This document shows, piece by piece, positions 55,201 through 63,831 of a stretch of 64,000 nt of DNA. The notes under the pieces were generated by a model. It had not been told where the DNA came from. It saw nothing but the letters and a program-made list of their open reading frames with translations, and searched no databases. Every line of letters begins with the position of its first letter. The stretch's first letter is position 1. A program made the position numbers and the translations under genes. This DNA comes from JAJZRV01 sp027442615 (GTDB lineage Bacteria; Pseudomonadota; Gammaproteobacteria; Burkholderiales; Ferrovaceae): positions 1 to 64,000 of the forward strand of contig DAIBBI010000033.1 of assembly GCA_027442615.1 (NCBI GenBank), given 5' to 3'.

Positions 55201-55424
55201 GTGGAACTGAGGGTGCGCTCGTAGATGTAAACCACGCGACCGGCCATGTCATCCGGCTGCATGCCCGTATAGGTCCAGACGACACTAATGACGGGAATGC
55301 GAATATCCGGAAAAATGTCGGTCGGCGTGCGTACCGCAGCCAGAGACCCAAAAATGAGGATCAGTATCGCCAGGACTGCGAAGGTATACGGGCGCCGCAA
55401 CGCCAGCTTGACAAGTTCGTACAT
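52272..55424 (-). CDS. RND efflux permease, copy B
   Basis: A 1050-residue inner-membrane proton-driven pump of the resistance-nodulation-division superfamily, HAE-like group. It has the N-terminal ALRRPYTFAVLAILILIFG helix, two large periplasmic loops, and the TM4 acidic pair in VDDAT (Asp 402-403). TM11 carries FRPVLMTALAMI with the Arg. The TM10 lysine of AcrB is replaced by Ala in GVATANSIL (about residue 950). It closely resembles copy A over its whole length. It is 67 bases after the OMF gene, as the last gene of the operon. The ATG at 55424 fits the family start. Confidence 0.92.
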   Translation of the reverse strand: MYELVKLALRRPYTFAVLAILILIFGSLAAVRTPTDIFPDIRIPVISVVWTYTGMQPDDMAGRVVYIYERTLSSTVNDIEHIESQSLPAYGIVKIFFQPGVDIRTATAQVASISQTVLKQLPPGITPPLILNYNAATVPILQLALSSKDIPEEKLFDLGQNFIRPRLSTVPGSAVPSPYGGKVRQIQVDLDPHAMQSKGVSASEVSNALALQNLILPAGTEKIGKFEYNIKLNDSPDEYQNLNGLPIKQVKGATIFMRDVAHVRDGYPPQINIVRVDGTRSVLMTILKNGSNSTLDIISKVKVLVGRLKTGLPKSLRMEIVGDQSLFVRAAVSSVIREGVIAATLTSLMILLFLGSWRSTVIISASIPLAILSSIAALSVIGETLNVMTLGGLALAVGILVDDATVTIENINWHLEQGKDVQTAILDGARQIVIPAFVSLLCVCIVFIPMFFLTGVPRYLFVPMAEAVVFALVASFLLSRTFVPTVAHFLLKPHEAHPTEPSNPLLRFQKRFDRKFMAFRDRYRELLELAMRHQKPFIAGFMTVVLLSFLLVPFLGRNFFPSVDGGQIKIHVRAQVGTRVEETAHLFDDVEQEVREQIPKGQLSSIVDNMGLPVSGINQSYNNTGTIGPQDGDILVSLNENHSPTDDYVRTLRTVLPEKFPGVSFAFLPADIVSQILNFGAPAPIDIQIKGPDRDANLEYIQNLFRKVRHVDGIADARIQQSANYPQFDVNVNRSLAQTLGLTERDVTNSLVTTLSGSGQVAPTFWLNPRNGVSYPIVVQTPQYLVDSLSDLENIPVNTEKDKQMQVLGGLATISRDKGNAVVSHYAIEPAFDIYAAIQDSDLGSVARRVQNVIDESGKDLPDSASVSLEGQATLMDSAFSGLLFGLMAAVVLIYLLIVVNFQSWLDPFVIITALPAALAGIVWMLFSTHTTLSVPALTGAIMCMGVATANSILVVSFARERLNETRNAVRAAVDAGFSRFRPVLMTALAMIIGMAPMALGLGEGGEQNAPLGRAVIGGLLLATVATLIFVPVVFSLVHGKDDFDQNALL

Positions 55425-55491
55425 GCGAATGGGCCCTTCAATGAACACCCCCGGGGTTGGGGGCATGGCATCACTGCATTTTCAGAACTGG

Positions 55492-56895
55492 CTACCAGGC
55501 GCCCCCGATGGCACGGATCAGGCCGACACTTGCCAGCATGCGATCGGTCTCAATGCTCAACTCCACTTGTTCCGTGCGCAACTTGACGTTTTCTGCGTCG
55601 ATCACTTCAAGGTAGCTCACTGCCCCTTCGCGGTAACGATTCATCGCCAGATTATAAGTGCGACGCGCGGCATTCACGGCCAGGGTCTGGTGCCTGTTTT
55701 CCTCTCCCAGGTAGTGCAGCAACGCCAGGTTGTCTTCCACTTCCCTGAAGGCCTTCAGCACGGCGATCCGGTATAGTGCGGCAGATTCAGCGGTCTTGGC
55801 CGTGGCCCCTTGAACCAGGGCTTCGCGCAAGCCGGCATCGAATATGTTGAAGAACGCCAGCGGGCCCAGCGACCAGAAGCTGTTGGGTGCCGTCATCAGC
55901 GCGCCACCGCCCATGTCCTGGAACCCGCCTATGGCCCCCAGTGAAATCGTTGGGAAAAATGCAGCGCGCGCCACGCCAATCTCTGCATTGGCCGCGGCTA
56001 CCCGACGCTCGGCTGCCGAAATGTCGGGGCGGCGTTGCACCACCTGGGAAGGCAGGGTGGCAGGAATGGCAGGGTACACGGCATTCAGTTCTGCTGGTGG
56101 AATTGAAAAGCTTGAAGCCGATTGCCCCAATAGCGCCGCGATGGCGTGTTCATACAAGGCACGGTTAGCTTTGACGCTCATCTGCTGGGCACGGGTCTGC
56201 TCAAGAAGCGTCAGCGAACGGGCTACGTCCAGTCCTGATACGATCCCCTCGTCATGCCGGTGCTGCATCAACTCCAGTTCACTTTGGTAGGCCTTGATGG
56301 AATCAGACAACAGCTTGATTTCAGAATCGAGGCCCCGCAATTGAAAATAAGTCGTGGCAAGCTGCGCCTGCAAACTCAAACGAACCGATTCCACGTCTGC
56401 CTTGCTGGCTTCAGCCAATGCGCTGGCTGAATTGATGGCACTGCGAATGTTCCCCCACAAATCGATCTCATAATTGAACCCCGCCCCCAGCATCCTGTCG
56501 CCATAGACATTGGGGAAATTGGGGCCTCTCAAGGGGCGATTGACGGACTGTCGATTGGTGCTCGAACCGCCAACGGCATTGATTTCCGGATACAACCGGG
56601 AACTTTGTTCAGTGAGATACGCATTTGCCGCATCATAACGAGCCAACGCAGCCGCCAGCTCGAAGCTGTCCTTTTCCAGTTGCGTTTCCATCTGGTTGAG
56701 CAGGGGGTCCTGAAATACGGGCCACCACTCACCACGGTTGAGCTGGTCACCCGGCTGTGCCAAATGCCAGATGCCGTCTTCCTTGAAACTGTCCGTGACA
56801 GGCATGTCCGGGCGCTGGTAGTCAGGCGCCAGCGAGCAGCCTGCCAGTAAAGCAGCCCCCATCATGAGGAGCGCCAACCCTCCCCTGGTGTTCAT
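55492..56895 (-). CDS. outer-membrane efflux lipoprotein (NodT/OprM type)
   Basis: A 467-residue TolC-like outer-membrane channel. The signal peptide ends in lipobox LLAGC (Cys about 20), then SLAPDYQRPDMPV as in OprM/NodT proteins. Two OEP repeats of long helices are present, for example LSLQAQLATTYFQLRGLDSEIKLL and ERRVAAANAEIGVARAAFFP. It overlaps the membrane fusion protein gene by ATGA. It completes a tripartite pump with the flanking genes. Confidence 0.93.
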   Translation of the reverse strand: MNTRGGLALLMMGAALLAGCSLAPDYQRPDMPVTDSFKEDGIWHLAQPGDQLNRGEWWPVFQDPLLNQMETQLEKDSFELAAALARYDAANAYLTEQSSRLYPEINAVGGSSTNRQSVNRPLRGPNFPNVYGDRMLGAGFNYEIDLWGNIRSAINSASALAEASKADVESVRLSLQAQLATTYFQLRGLDSEIKLLSDSIKAYQSELELMQHRHDEGIVSGLDVARSLTLLEQTRAQQMSVKANRALYEHAIAALLGQSASSFSIPPAELNAVYPAIPATLPSQVVQRRPDISAAERRVAAANAEIGVARAAFFPTISLGAIGGFQDMGGGALMTAPNSFWSLGPLAFFNIFDAGLREALVQGATAKTAESAALYRIAVLKAFREVEDNLALLHYLGEENRHQTLAVNAARRTYNLAMNRYREGAVSYLEVIDAENVKLRTEQVELSIETDRMLASVGLIRAIGGAW

Positions 56896-58127
56896 GGCTG
56901 CTTGCCAGCTTGCGCTGGGGGAGTACCTGATTTTTCAGCAGCAGCCTTGTGCGCATTGTTGCTGACCCTGACCAGATCACCGTCTTCGAGCGAATCCGGT
57001 GGGCTGTCCACGATGCGGTCATTGGGCTCGATCCCTGACAGGACTTCCACTTCCACGCCAAAATCCCGCCCCAGTTCCACTTTCTTGAGCTTGATGCGGT
57101 TGTCGCTCTGCACGACGGCCAATTGCACGCCAGCGCTGCGCAAGATCAGCGCACTTGCGGGCACCCGCTGGATTGAAGCATTCTCTGGTAAATCAAACTT
57201 GACCTCCGCGTAGCTTCCGGGGGTCAACAAACCCTCCTTGTTGTTGACCGACAGTTCAACCAGCAGGGTGCCCGAACCGCTGCTGATCGATCCTGAGGTA
57301 CGCGTCAGCACAGCCGTGAACTGCCGGTCTGTGTATTCGGGTACTGTCAGGGTTGCTTTTACTCCCACCTTGATCTGATTTGAATAGCTTTGAGGAACGG
57401 GCACATACAAACGCAGCGGGTCGATGCTGGCCACATTGAACAGTTCCGTGCCTTTACCTGCGCTGATCAAGGCCCCGACGTCCGTCTTGCGTGCGGTGAC
57501 GACGCCATCAAAAGGGGCGACAACGCGCTTGAACTGTTCGAAGGCCTGAATGCGGCCTACATTGGCTTTGGCCGCATCCACATCCGCCTTGCGTGCCTCC
57601 AGGTCTGCCGATTTCTCGTCCGAATCCTGTTGCGACACGGAATCCGTCGCCAGCAGGTTTTTCCAGCGTTTGGCCGTCACTTCTGCCAGGTTCTGCTTGG
57701 CAACGGCGCTGACCATGTCTGCTCGGGCCTGATCCAGCTGGTGGTCCAGTTCGGGGGTGTCGATATCCGCCAGCAACTCCCCTGCTTTCACTCTCGCGCC
57801 AATATCGTGATACCAGCGCAGCAGATAACCATCCACCCGCGCCAGAATGGGCGCATCAATATAAGGCTGGAGGTTCCCGGGCAACACCAGGGTATGCGTG
57901 AGGCTGCCCTGTTGAGAGGCGATCACCCTGACGACGGGAATGGCCTGCACCTGTGTCCATTGATTGACCAATTGCGATTCCCTGCTTCGCATGATCAACC
58001 CTGCGGCGACTACCAGTATCGCGACCACAAGCATGATCCATCCTGATCGCTTCAATCGGGACTTGGTCGCACCATTCACTTCCAACAACTTGTCGTCCTG
58101 ATCCTGCTGATCCTGCTTATTCTGCAT
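56892..58127 (-). CDS. RND membrane fusion protein (AcrA/HlyD type)
   Basis: A 411-residue periplasmic adaptor. A Gln/Asp-rich cytoplasmic N-terminus (NKQDQQDQDDK) precedes one membrane anchor (about residues 29-45). The lipoyl half-motifs are VDGYLLRWYHDIGARVKAGELLADI and VVAPFDGVVTARKTDVGALI, flanking an alpha-helical hairpin. The beta-barrel and membrane-proximal domains follow. GGGAGA precedes the ATG at 58127, which overlaps the end of RND copy A by 11 bases. It likely serves both permeases. Confidence 0.93.
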   Translation of the reverse strand: MQNKQDQQDQDDKLLEVNGATKSRLKRSGWIMLVVAILVVAAGLIMRSRESQLVNQWTQVQAIPVVRVIASQQGSLTHTLVLPGNLQPYIDAPILARVDGYLLRWYHDIGARVKAGELLADIDTPELDHQLDQARADMVSAVAKQNLAEVTAKRWKNLLATDSVSQQDSDEKSADLEARKADVDAAKANVGRIQAFEQFKRVVAPFDGVVTARKTDVGALISAGKGTELFNVASIDPLRLYVPVPQSYSNQIKVGVKATLTVPEYTDRQFTAVLTRTSGSISSGSGTLLVELSVNNKEGLLTPGSYAEVKFDLPENASIQRVPASALILRSAGVQLAVVQSDNRIKLKKVELGRDFGVEVEVLSGIEPNDRIVDSPPDSLEDGDLVRVSNNAHKAAAEKSGTPPAQAGKQP

Positions 58128-61100
58128 GTGAATCTCCCGACGCCTGTTCAAAAGCGTTTTCTTCGTTTTCAAACTTATCACGAGCGTGCACCAAACTAAA
58201 AATCACCGGCACAAAGATCAAAGTGGACAGGGTCGCCACCAGCAACCCGCCAATCACCGCCCGACCCAGCGGCGCATTTTGCTCGCCACCTTCACCCAGT
58301 CCCAGGGACATGGGCAGCATCCCGATGATCATGGCCAGTGCCGTCATCAGCACAGGCCTGAATCGGGCAAAGCCCGCTTCTACCGCTGCCCGGGCCGCAT
58401 CGCGGGTCTGCACCAGCCGCTCCCGCGCAAAACTGACCACCAGGATACTGTTGGCCGTTCCCACCCCCATGCACATGATGGCCCCCGTCAATGCCGGCAC
58501 GGAAAGGGTGGTATGCGTTGCAAACAACATCCAGATGATTCCTGCCAGTGCTGAGGGCAGGGCCGTGATGATCACGAAGGGATCCAGCCAGGACTGGAAG
58601 TTCACCACAATCAACAGGTAGATCAGCACGATGGATCCCGCCAGTCCAAACAGCAGTCCGGTGAAAGAGTTTTCCATCAGGGGCACCTGGCCCAACACCT
58701 GTACCGTGGCCCCCTTCGGGATTTCCTTATCCTGCCCCTTGATCAGCGCTCGCACATCTGCGGCTACGCTGCCCAGGTCTCTGCCCTGAATGGCGGCAAA
58801 AATGTCGAAGGCCGGCTGGATGGCGTAATGGGTGACCACTGCATTCCCCTTGTCCCTGCTGATGGTGGCAAGGCCGCCCAGCACCTGCATCTGCTTGGCC
58901 GTTTCTGGTGTAACCGGAATGGAGGCCAACCCGCCACGTAAGTTTTGGGTCCTGGGGTCATGGGCCGTAATCGGGATATTTTCCAGGTCGGACAGGGTGT
59001 AGGTGCGGTATTGCGGCGTCTGCACCACAATGGGGTACGAAACGCCGTTGCGCGGGTTGAGCCAGAACGTGGGCGCCACCTGGCCGCTTCCCGACAATGT
59101 GGTCACGAGGCTGTTGGTGACATCCCGCTCCGTCACGCCAAGCGTTTGTGCCAGCGAGCGGTCCACGTTCACATCAAACTGGGGATAGTTGGCTGATTGC
59201 TGGATGCGCGCATCGGCAATGCCGTCCACATGCTGCACCTTGCGCAGCAGATTCTGGACGTAAATCAGGTTGGCATCCCGGTCGGGCCCCTTGATCTGGA
59301 TATCGATCGGGGCGGGTGAGCCGAAGTTGAGAATCTGGCTGACGATGTCCGCCGGCAGAAAGGCAAAGGATACCCCCGGAAACTTTTCGGGCAGCACCGT
59401 CCTGAAATTCTTGACGTAATCCTCGGTGGGCGAATGCTTTTCATTGAGTGAAATCAGAATGTCGCCATCTTCAGGACCCACCGTTCCAGTGTTGCTGTAG
59501 GCCGTATTGATCCCGCTGACGGACAGGCCAATGTTGTCCATGATGGTTTCCATCTCTTCCGGCGGAATCTCCTTGCGAATTTCGGCCTCAATCCTGTCAA
59601 ACAGGTTGGCCGTTTCTTCCACGCGCGTGCCTACCTGGGCACGCACATGGATTTTGATCTGGCCACCATCGACGGAAGGGAAGAAGTTGCGCCCCAGGAA
59701 CGGCAGCAGCAGAAATGACAACACCACGACTGTCATGTAACCGGGGATGAAACGCCTGCGATTGTCCACCGCCATCTGCAGCAGGGAAACGTACTGCTTG
59801 CGAAGCTTCGAGAAGCGCTGCTCGAACCCGCGCTGAAAACGCATCAAGGCAAACTTGAGCTGGTGGGGCAGGGCCTTGGCACGATGCGTGGGGTCCATGA
59901 CCCATTGTTCATGCATTGAAGCATGCTCCATGTCCGCATGGGATTTGAGCAGAAAATTGGCTACGGTGGGCACGAAGGTCTGCGACAGAATGAACGAAGC
60001 GATCATGGCAAACACGACGGCCTCGGCCATGGGCACAAACAGATACCGTGGAACGCCTGTCAGGAAAAACATCGGAATGAACACGATGCAAATACTGAAG
60101 GTGGAGACAAAGGCCGGCTGCACGATCTGGCTCGCGCCATCAACGATGGCACTCCGCACATCCTTACCCTCTTCAAGGTGGTGGTTGATGTTTTCGATCA
60201 TCACCGTGGCATCATCCACCAGAATCCCCACTGCCAGCGCCAACCCCCCCAGGGTCATCACGTTCATGGTCTCGCCGAGCGCCGAGAGCGTTGCAATGGA
60301 GCAGAGAATCGCCAGCGGAATGGAAGCCGCAATGATCAGGGTCGAGCGCCAGCTCCCCAGAAACAACAAAATCATCAAACTGGTGAGGGCGGCTGCAATC
60401 ACCCCTTCCCTGATCACGCCACTGATGGAGGCCTTCACGAAAATGGACTGGTCCGCCAGAGCCACCAGATTCAACCCGTCAGGGAGAGTTTCCTTGAGCT
60501 TGGGAATCATGTCGCGCACGCCCTTGATGATGTCCAGCGTTGAAGCTGCACCATTCTTAAGGACGGTCATCAGCACGGCCCGCCCACCATCGACGCGAAC
60601 GATGTTGATCTGGGGTGGATAGCCGTCGCGCACATGGGCCACGTCCCGCATGAAGATCGTCGTGCCGTTGGCCTGTGGAATGGGGGACTTGTCGTTGACC
60701 TGCTTGATGGGGATGCTGTTCAGCACGTCAAACTCATCGGGGCTGTCATTGATCTTGATGTTGTATTCAAACAGGCCGATTTTTTGGGTGCCCGCGGGAA
60801 TGATCTGATTCTGCGCAGCCAGGGCACGGCTCACGTCATCGGGGGATACCCCCTTGGACTGCATCGCCTTTGGATCCAGATCGATCTGGATCTGCCGCAC
60901 CTTGCCGCCGTAGGGGGAGGGCAGCGCGCTCCCCGGAACTGTGGCCAATTGCGGCCGGATGAAGTTCTGTCCGAGATCAAACAGGGTCTGTTCCGGAATT
61001 TTTCTGCTGGACAGGGCAAGCTGCAGGATCGGTACCGTTGCGGCGTTGTAATTCAGGATCAGGGGCGGCGTGATGCCAGGCGGCAAAAATTTCAGCACCG

Positions 61101-61449
61101 TCTGGGAGATGGACGTTACCTGGGCTGTCGCCGTCCGAATATCCACCGTGGGTTGAAAAAAGATCTTGACGATGCCGTAACCAGGTAGCGATTGTGATTC
61201 GATGTGCTCGATATCGTTGACCGTGGAAGTCAGGGCGCGCTCGTAGGCATAGACGACCCGACCCGACATGTCATCCGGCTGCATCCCGGTGTAGGTCCAG
61301 ACGGCGCTGATGACCGGAATGCGGATGTCCGGAAAGATGTCAGTGGGTGTGCGAAGGATGGCCAGCACGCCAAAAATCAGGATCAGCAGTGCGAACACTA
61401 TAAAGGTGTAGGGTCGGCTCAAAGCCAGCCTGACGATCCCGGACATCAT
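58117..61449 (-). CDS. RND efflux permease, copy A
   Basis: An 1110-residue RND permease and first gene of the operon. It shares nearly all motifs with copy B: ALSRPYTFIVFALLILIFG, TM4 VDDAT, and TM11 FRPVLMTALAMI. TM10 reads GVGTANSIL, with Ala where AcrB has Lys940. Relative to copy B it carries extra segments after IPIKQV (about 10 residues), in the central cytoplasmic linker (around HASMHEQWVMDPTHRAK) and near ITAHDPRTQNLRGG. The ATG at 61449 follows GGGG; a second ATG is the next codon. Confidence 0.92.
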   Translation of the reverse strand: MMSGIVRLALSRPYTFIVFALLILIFGVLAILRTPTDIFPDIRIPVISAVWTYTGMQPDDMSGRVVYAYERALTSTVNDIEHIESQSLPGYGIVKIFFQPTVDIRTATAQVTSISQTVLKFLPPGITPPLILNYNAATVPILQLALSSRKIPEQTLFDLGQNFIRPQLATVPGSALPSPYGGKVRQIQIDLDPKAMQSKGVSPDDVSRALAAQNQIIPAGTQKIGLFEYNIKINDSPDEFDVLNSIPIKQVNDKSPIPQANGTTIFMRDVAHVRDGYPPQINIVRVDGGRAVLMTVLKNGAASTLDIIKGVRDMIPKLKETLPDGLNLVALADQSIFVKASISGVIREGVIAAALTSLMILLFLGSWRSTLIIAASIPLAILCSIATLSALGETMNVMTLGGLALAVGILVDDATVMIENINHHLEEGKDVRSAIVDGASQIVQPAFVSTFSICIVFIPMFFLTGVPRYLFVPMAEAVVFAMIASFILSQTFVPTVANFLLKSHADMEHASMHEQWVMDPTHRAKALPHQLKFALMRFQRGFEQRFSKLRKQYVSLLQMAVDNRRRFIPGYMTVVVLSFLLLPFLGRNFFPSVDGGQIKIHVRAQVGTRVEETANLFDRIEAEIRKEIPPEEMETIMDNIGLSVSGINTAYSNTGTVGPEDGDILISLNEKHSPTEDYVKNFRTVLPEKFPGVSFAFLPADIVSQILNFGSPAPIDIQIKGPDRDANLIYVQNLLRKVQHVDGIADARIQQSANYPQFDVNVDRSLAQTLGVTERDVTNSLVTTLSGSGQVAPTFWLNPRNGVSYPIVVQTPQYRTYTLSDLENIPITAHDPRTQNLRGGLASIPVTPETAKQMQVLGGLATISRDKGNAVVTHYAIQPAFDIFAAIQGRDLGSVAADVRALIKGQDKEIPKGATVQVLGQVPLMENSFTGLLFGLAGSIVLIYLLIVVNFQSWLDPFVIITALPSALAGIIWMLFATHTTLSVPALTGAIMCMGVGTANSILVVSFARERLVQTRDAARAAVEAGFARFRPVLMTALAMIIGMLPMSLGLGEGGEQNAPLGRAVIGGLLVATLSTLIFVPVIFSLVHARDKFENEENAFEQASGDSHAE

Positions 61450-61539
61450 GAGAGATTCCCCTTGTTCAACATGTTCCTGTACCACTGTTTGGTCAAACTG
61501 CGAATTCTGCCACCCTTCCCCAGCAAGGTGTTGTAACCA

Positions 61540-61575
61540 ATTGTAGGGCCGGAGAAAATTTCACGCGTATGACAG
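61540..61575 (-). promoter_or_regulatory. candidate promoter of the RND operon with one PhoB half-site
   Basis: TACAAT (61540-61545) is a good -10 without a recognisable -35. Upstream lie CTGTCAT (61569-61575) and, 11 bases on, GTGAAAT (61558-61564), with 12 bases to the -10. One half-site is perfect and the other poor, so PhoB control is only a possibility. Confidence 0.3.
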
Positions 61576-61577
61576 GT

Positions 61578-62369
61578 TCAATCCGCAAATAGCCGAGCCA
61601 GCGCGGCTCCGGGATCGGGGGCGCGCATGAAGGCCTCGCCCACCAGAAAGGCATGAACGCCATGGCTGCGCATCTTTGCCACATCATCGACCGAGGCAAT
61701 GCCGCTTTCGGTAATCACAATGCGGTCAACGGGTACCTGCTTGCGGAGCTGCAGGGTGGTTTCAAGGTGCGTTTCAAAGGTCTTGAGGTTGCGGTTGTTG
61801 ATGCCGATCAGAGGGGTTTCAAGCGCCAGAGCCCGGGTCAGTTCCGCCCCGTCGTGCGCCTCCACCAGCACGGCCAGCCCCAGGGATTGGGCCAACCGGG
61901 ACAGCGCCACCATCTCGGACTGGGTGAGGGCAGCCACGATGAGCAGCAGGGCATCGGCCCCCATGGCGCGGGTTTCATACACCTGGTAGGGCTCCACGAT
62001 GAAATCCTTGCGCAGCACCGGCAACGAACAGGCCGCGCGGGCAGCCTGTAGCGCCTCCGGCCCCCCCTGAAAATAATCGTGGTCCGTCAGAACGGACAGG
62101 CAGGCGGCCCCATGGCGTTCATAGCTCAGCGCGATCTCGGCTGGCCTGAAATCCTCCCGCAGCACGCCCTTGCTGGGGCTGGCCTTTTTGACTTCGGCAA
62201 TGACCGCAGGCAACCCCTGATCGAGGCGGCGACGCAGGGCCCCCACGAAATCCCTCGGAAGGGAAGCAGCGCGCGCCGCCGTTTCGATGTCCTGCAGGGA
62301 AACCTGCCGAATGGCCGCGGCCACCTCGCGCCGCTTGGTGTCCACGATGCGATCCAGGATATTGCTCAT
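61578..62369 (-). CDS. trpC: indole-3-glycerol phosphate synthase
   Basis: A 263-residue TIM-barrel enzyme of tryptophan synthesis. It has ILDRIVDTKRREVAAA, VIAEVKKASPSKGVLREDF, LSVLTDHDYFQGG, VLRKDFIVEPYQVYETRAMGAD, LIGINNRNLKTFE and ITESGIA. It is the monofunctional form without TrpF. The ATG at 62369 overlaps the trpD stop as ATGA. Confidence 0.97.
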   Translation of the reverse strand: MSNILDRIVDTKRREVAAAIRQVSLQDIETAARAASLPRDFVGALRRRLDQGLPAVIAEVKKASPSKGVLREDFRPAEIALSYERHGAACLSVLTDHDYFQGGPEALQAARAACSLPVLRKDFIVEPYQVYETRAMGADALLLIVAALTQSEMVALSRLAQSLGLAVLVEAHDGAELTRALALETPLIGINNRNLKTFETHLETTLQLRKQVPVDRIVITESGIASVDDVAKMRSHGVHAFLVGEAFMRAPDPGAALARLFAD

Positions 62370-63385
62370 GGGTGACTCCATTCGACCAGTGCATCGAGGC
62401 GTTGGCGGGCGCGCCCCAAAGCGATGACCGAACGGGCAATCTCGATGCCTTCCTGAAGGTGCCGTGCAAGCCCCGCCACATAGATGGCAGCCCCGGCATT
62501 CAGCACCACGATTTCAAGCGCGGGGCCAGGGCGGTTGTCCAGGACCATTTCCAGCAGCTCGCGGGATTCCTGGGCATTCTTGACCAGAATGCTGTTGAGC
62601 GGCGCCGGGGTCAGCCCCAGCGCCATTGGGTCCAGAAGGTACTCGCTGATTTTGCCATCCTTCAATTCCGCCACATGCGTGGGCCCCGACAGGGTGATTT
62701 CGTCCAGACCGTCGCTGCCGTGCACGACGAGGGCATGCCGGCTACCCAACTTGTGCAGCACGCCCGCCAGGGTTCCCGTCAGATGCGGGCTGAATACCCC
62801 CAGCAACTGGTTGGGTGCGCCAGCCGGGTTGGTCAGCGGCCCCAGCAGGTTGAACAGGGTGCGTACCCCCAACTCCTTGCGCACCGGGGCCGAATGACGC
62901 ATGGCCGTATGGTGGTTGGGGGCAAACATGAAGCCCAAACCAAATTTTTTCAGCGATTCCGAAACTTTTTCCGGGGTGGTCTCAACTACCCTGATCCCCA
63001 GGGCTTCCAGCACGTCGGCGCTGCCCGTGGTGGATGACACCGAGCGCCCGCCGTGCTTGGCCACATGGGCGCCGGCGGCAGCCGTCACGAAGGCGGCAGT
63101 GGTGGAGATGTTGAAGGTGTGCATGCCATCCCCGCCGGTGCCGCAGGTGTCCACCACATGATCCAGCCCCGTCGTATCCACCCGGGCTGACAGCCCGCGC
63201 ATCACCTCGGCCGCCGCTGCAAGCTCCGTAATGGTCTCGCCCTTGGCGCGCAGGGCAGTGACGATTCCCGCCGTCTGGATGGGCGTGGTCTCCCCCGTCA
63301 TGATGCCGGTCATCACCACCAGCATTTGCTCGCGGGTGAGGTCATTGCGCGCCAGAAGGGCGTTCAGGGCGTCCTTGGGGGTCAC
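62366..63385 (-). CDS. trpD: anthranilate phosphoribosyltransferase
   Basis: A 339-residue enzyme joining anthranilate to PRPP. It has the PRPP-binding VDTCGTGGDGMHTFNIST, AKHGGRSVSSTTGSADVLEALG, FMFAPNHHTAM and RTLFNLLGPLTNPAG. The start is a GTG at 63385 overlapping the osmC stop (GTGA). trpE and trpG, often just upstream, are not here; an OsmC-family gene takes that place. Confidence 0.97.
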   Translation of the reverse strand: MTPKDALNALLARNDLTREQMLVVMTGIMTGETTPIQTAGIVTALRAKGETITELAAAAEVMRGLSARVDTTGLDHVVDTCGTGGDGMHTFNISTTAAFVTAAAGAHVAKHGGRSVSSTTGSADVLEALGIRVVETTPEKVSESLKKFGLGFMFAPNHHTAMRHSAPVRKELGVRTLFNLLGPLTNPAGAPNQLLGVFSPHLTGTLAGVLHKLGSRHALVVHGSDGLDEITLSGPTHVAELKDGKISEYLLDPMALGLTPAPLNSILVKNAQESRELLEMVLDNRPGPALEIVVLNAGAAIYVAGLARHLQEGIEIARSVIALGRARQRLDALVEWSHP

Positions 63386-63804
63386 GCAGCAACTTCCAGG
63401 ATTTCAAAATCGTGGGTCAACTCGGCCGTCTTGGCCAGCATGATGCTGGCTGAGCAGTACTTTTCAGCCGACAGGTTGATGGCCCGACTAACCAGTTCCG
63501 GCTTGAGGCCGCGGCCCGTCACGATGAAGTGGAAATGGATCCTGGTGAACACTTTGGGATCGGCCTCAGCCCGCTCCGAGGTCACTTCCACCACGCAATC
63601 GGTCACATCCGCCCGCGAGCGCTTGAGGATCAGCACCACGTCAAAGGCGGTGCAACCGCCCGCCCCGATCAGCATGGCCTCCATGGGACGAACCCCGAGG
63701 TTGCGGCCCCCTGCTTCCGGCGCGCCATCCATCAGAAAAGTGTGTCCGCTACCACTCTCTCCCAAAAAACTCATCCCTTCCACCCACTTCACGCGCGCTT
63801 TCAT
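63382..63804 (-). CDS. OsmC/Ohr-family peroxide reductase-like protein
   Basis: A 140-residue OsmC-fold protein. The two redox cysteines typical of the family are visible in GAGGCTAFDVVLIL (about residue 51) and SAEKYCSASIML (about residue 116). Family members reduce organic hydroperoxides, but the YhfA-like subgroup that this resembles lacks an assigned role. It is co-transcribed with trpDC by overlap and divergent from rplM. Confidence 0.88.
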   Translation of the reverse strand: MKARVKWVEGMSFLGESGSGHTFLMDGAPEAGGRNLGVRPMEAMLIGAGGCTAFDVVLILKRSRADVTDCVVEVTSERAEADPKVFTRIHFHFIVTGRGLKPELVSRAINLSAEKYCSASIMLAKTAELTHDFEILEVAA

Positions 63805-63831
63805 GCCCTTCCCCAGGATTCAGAATCCCCC

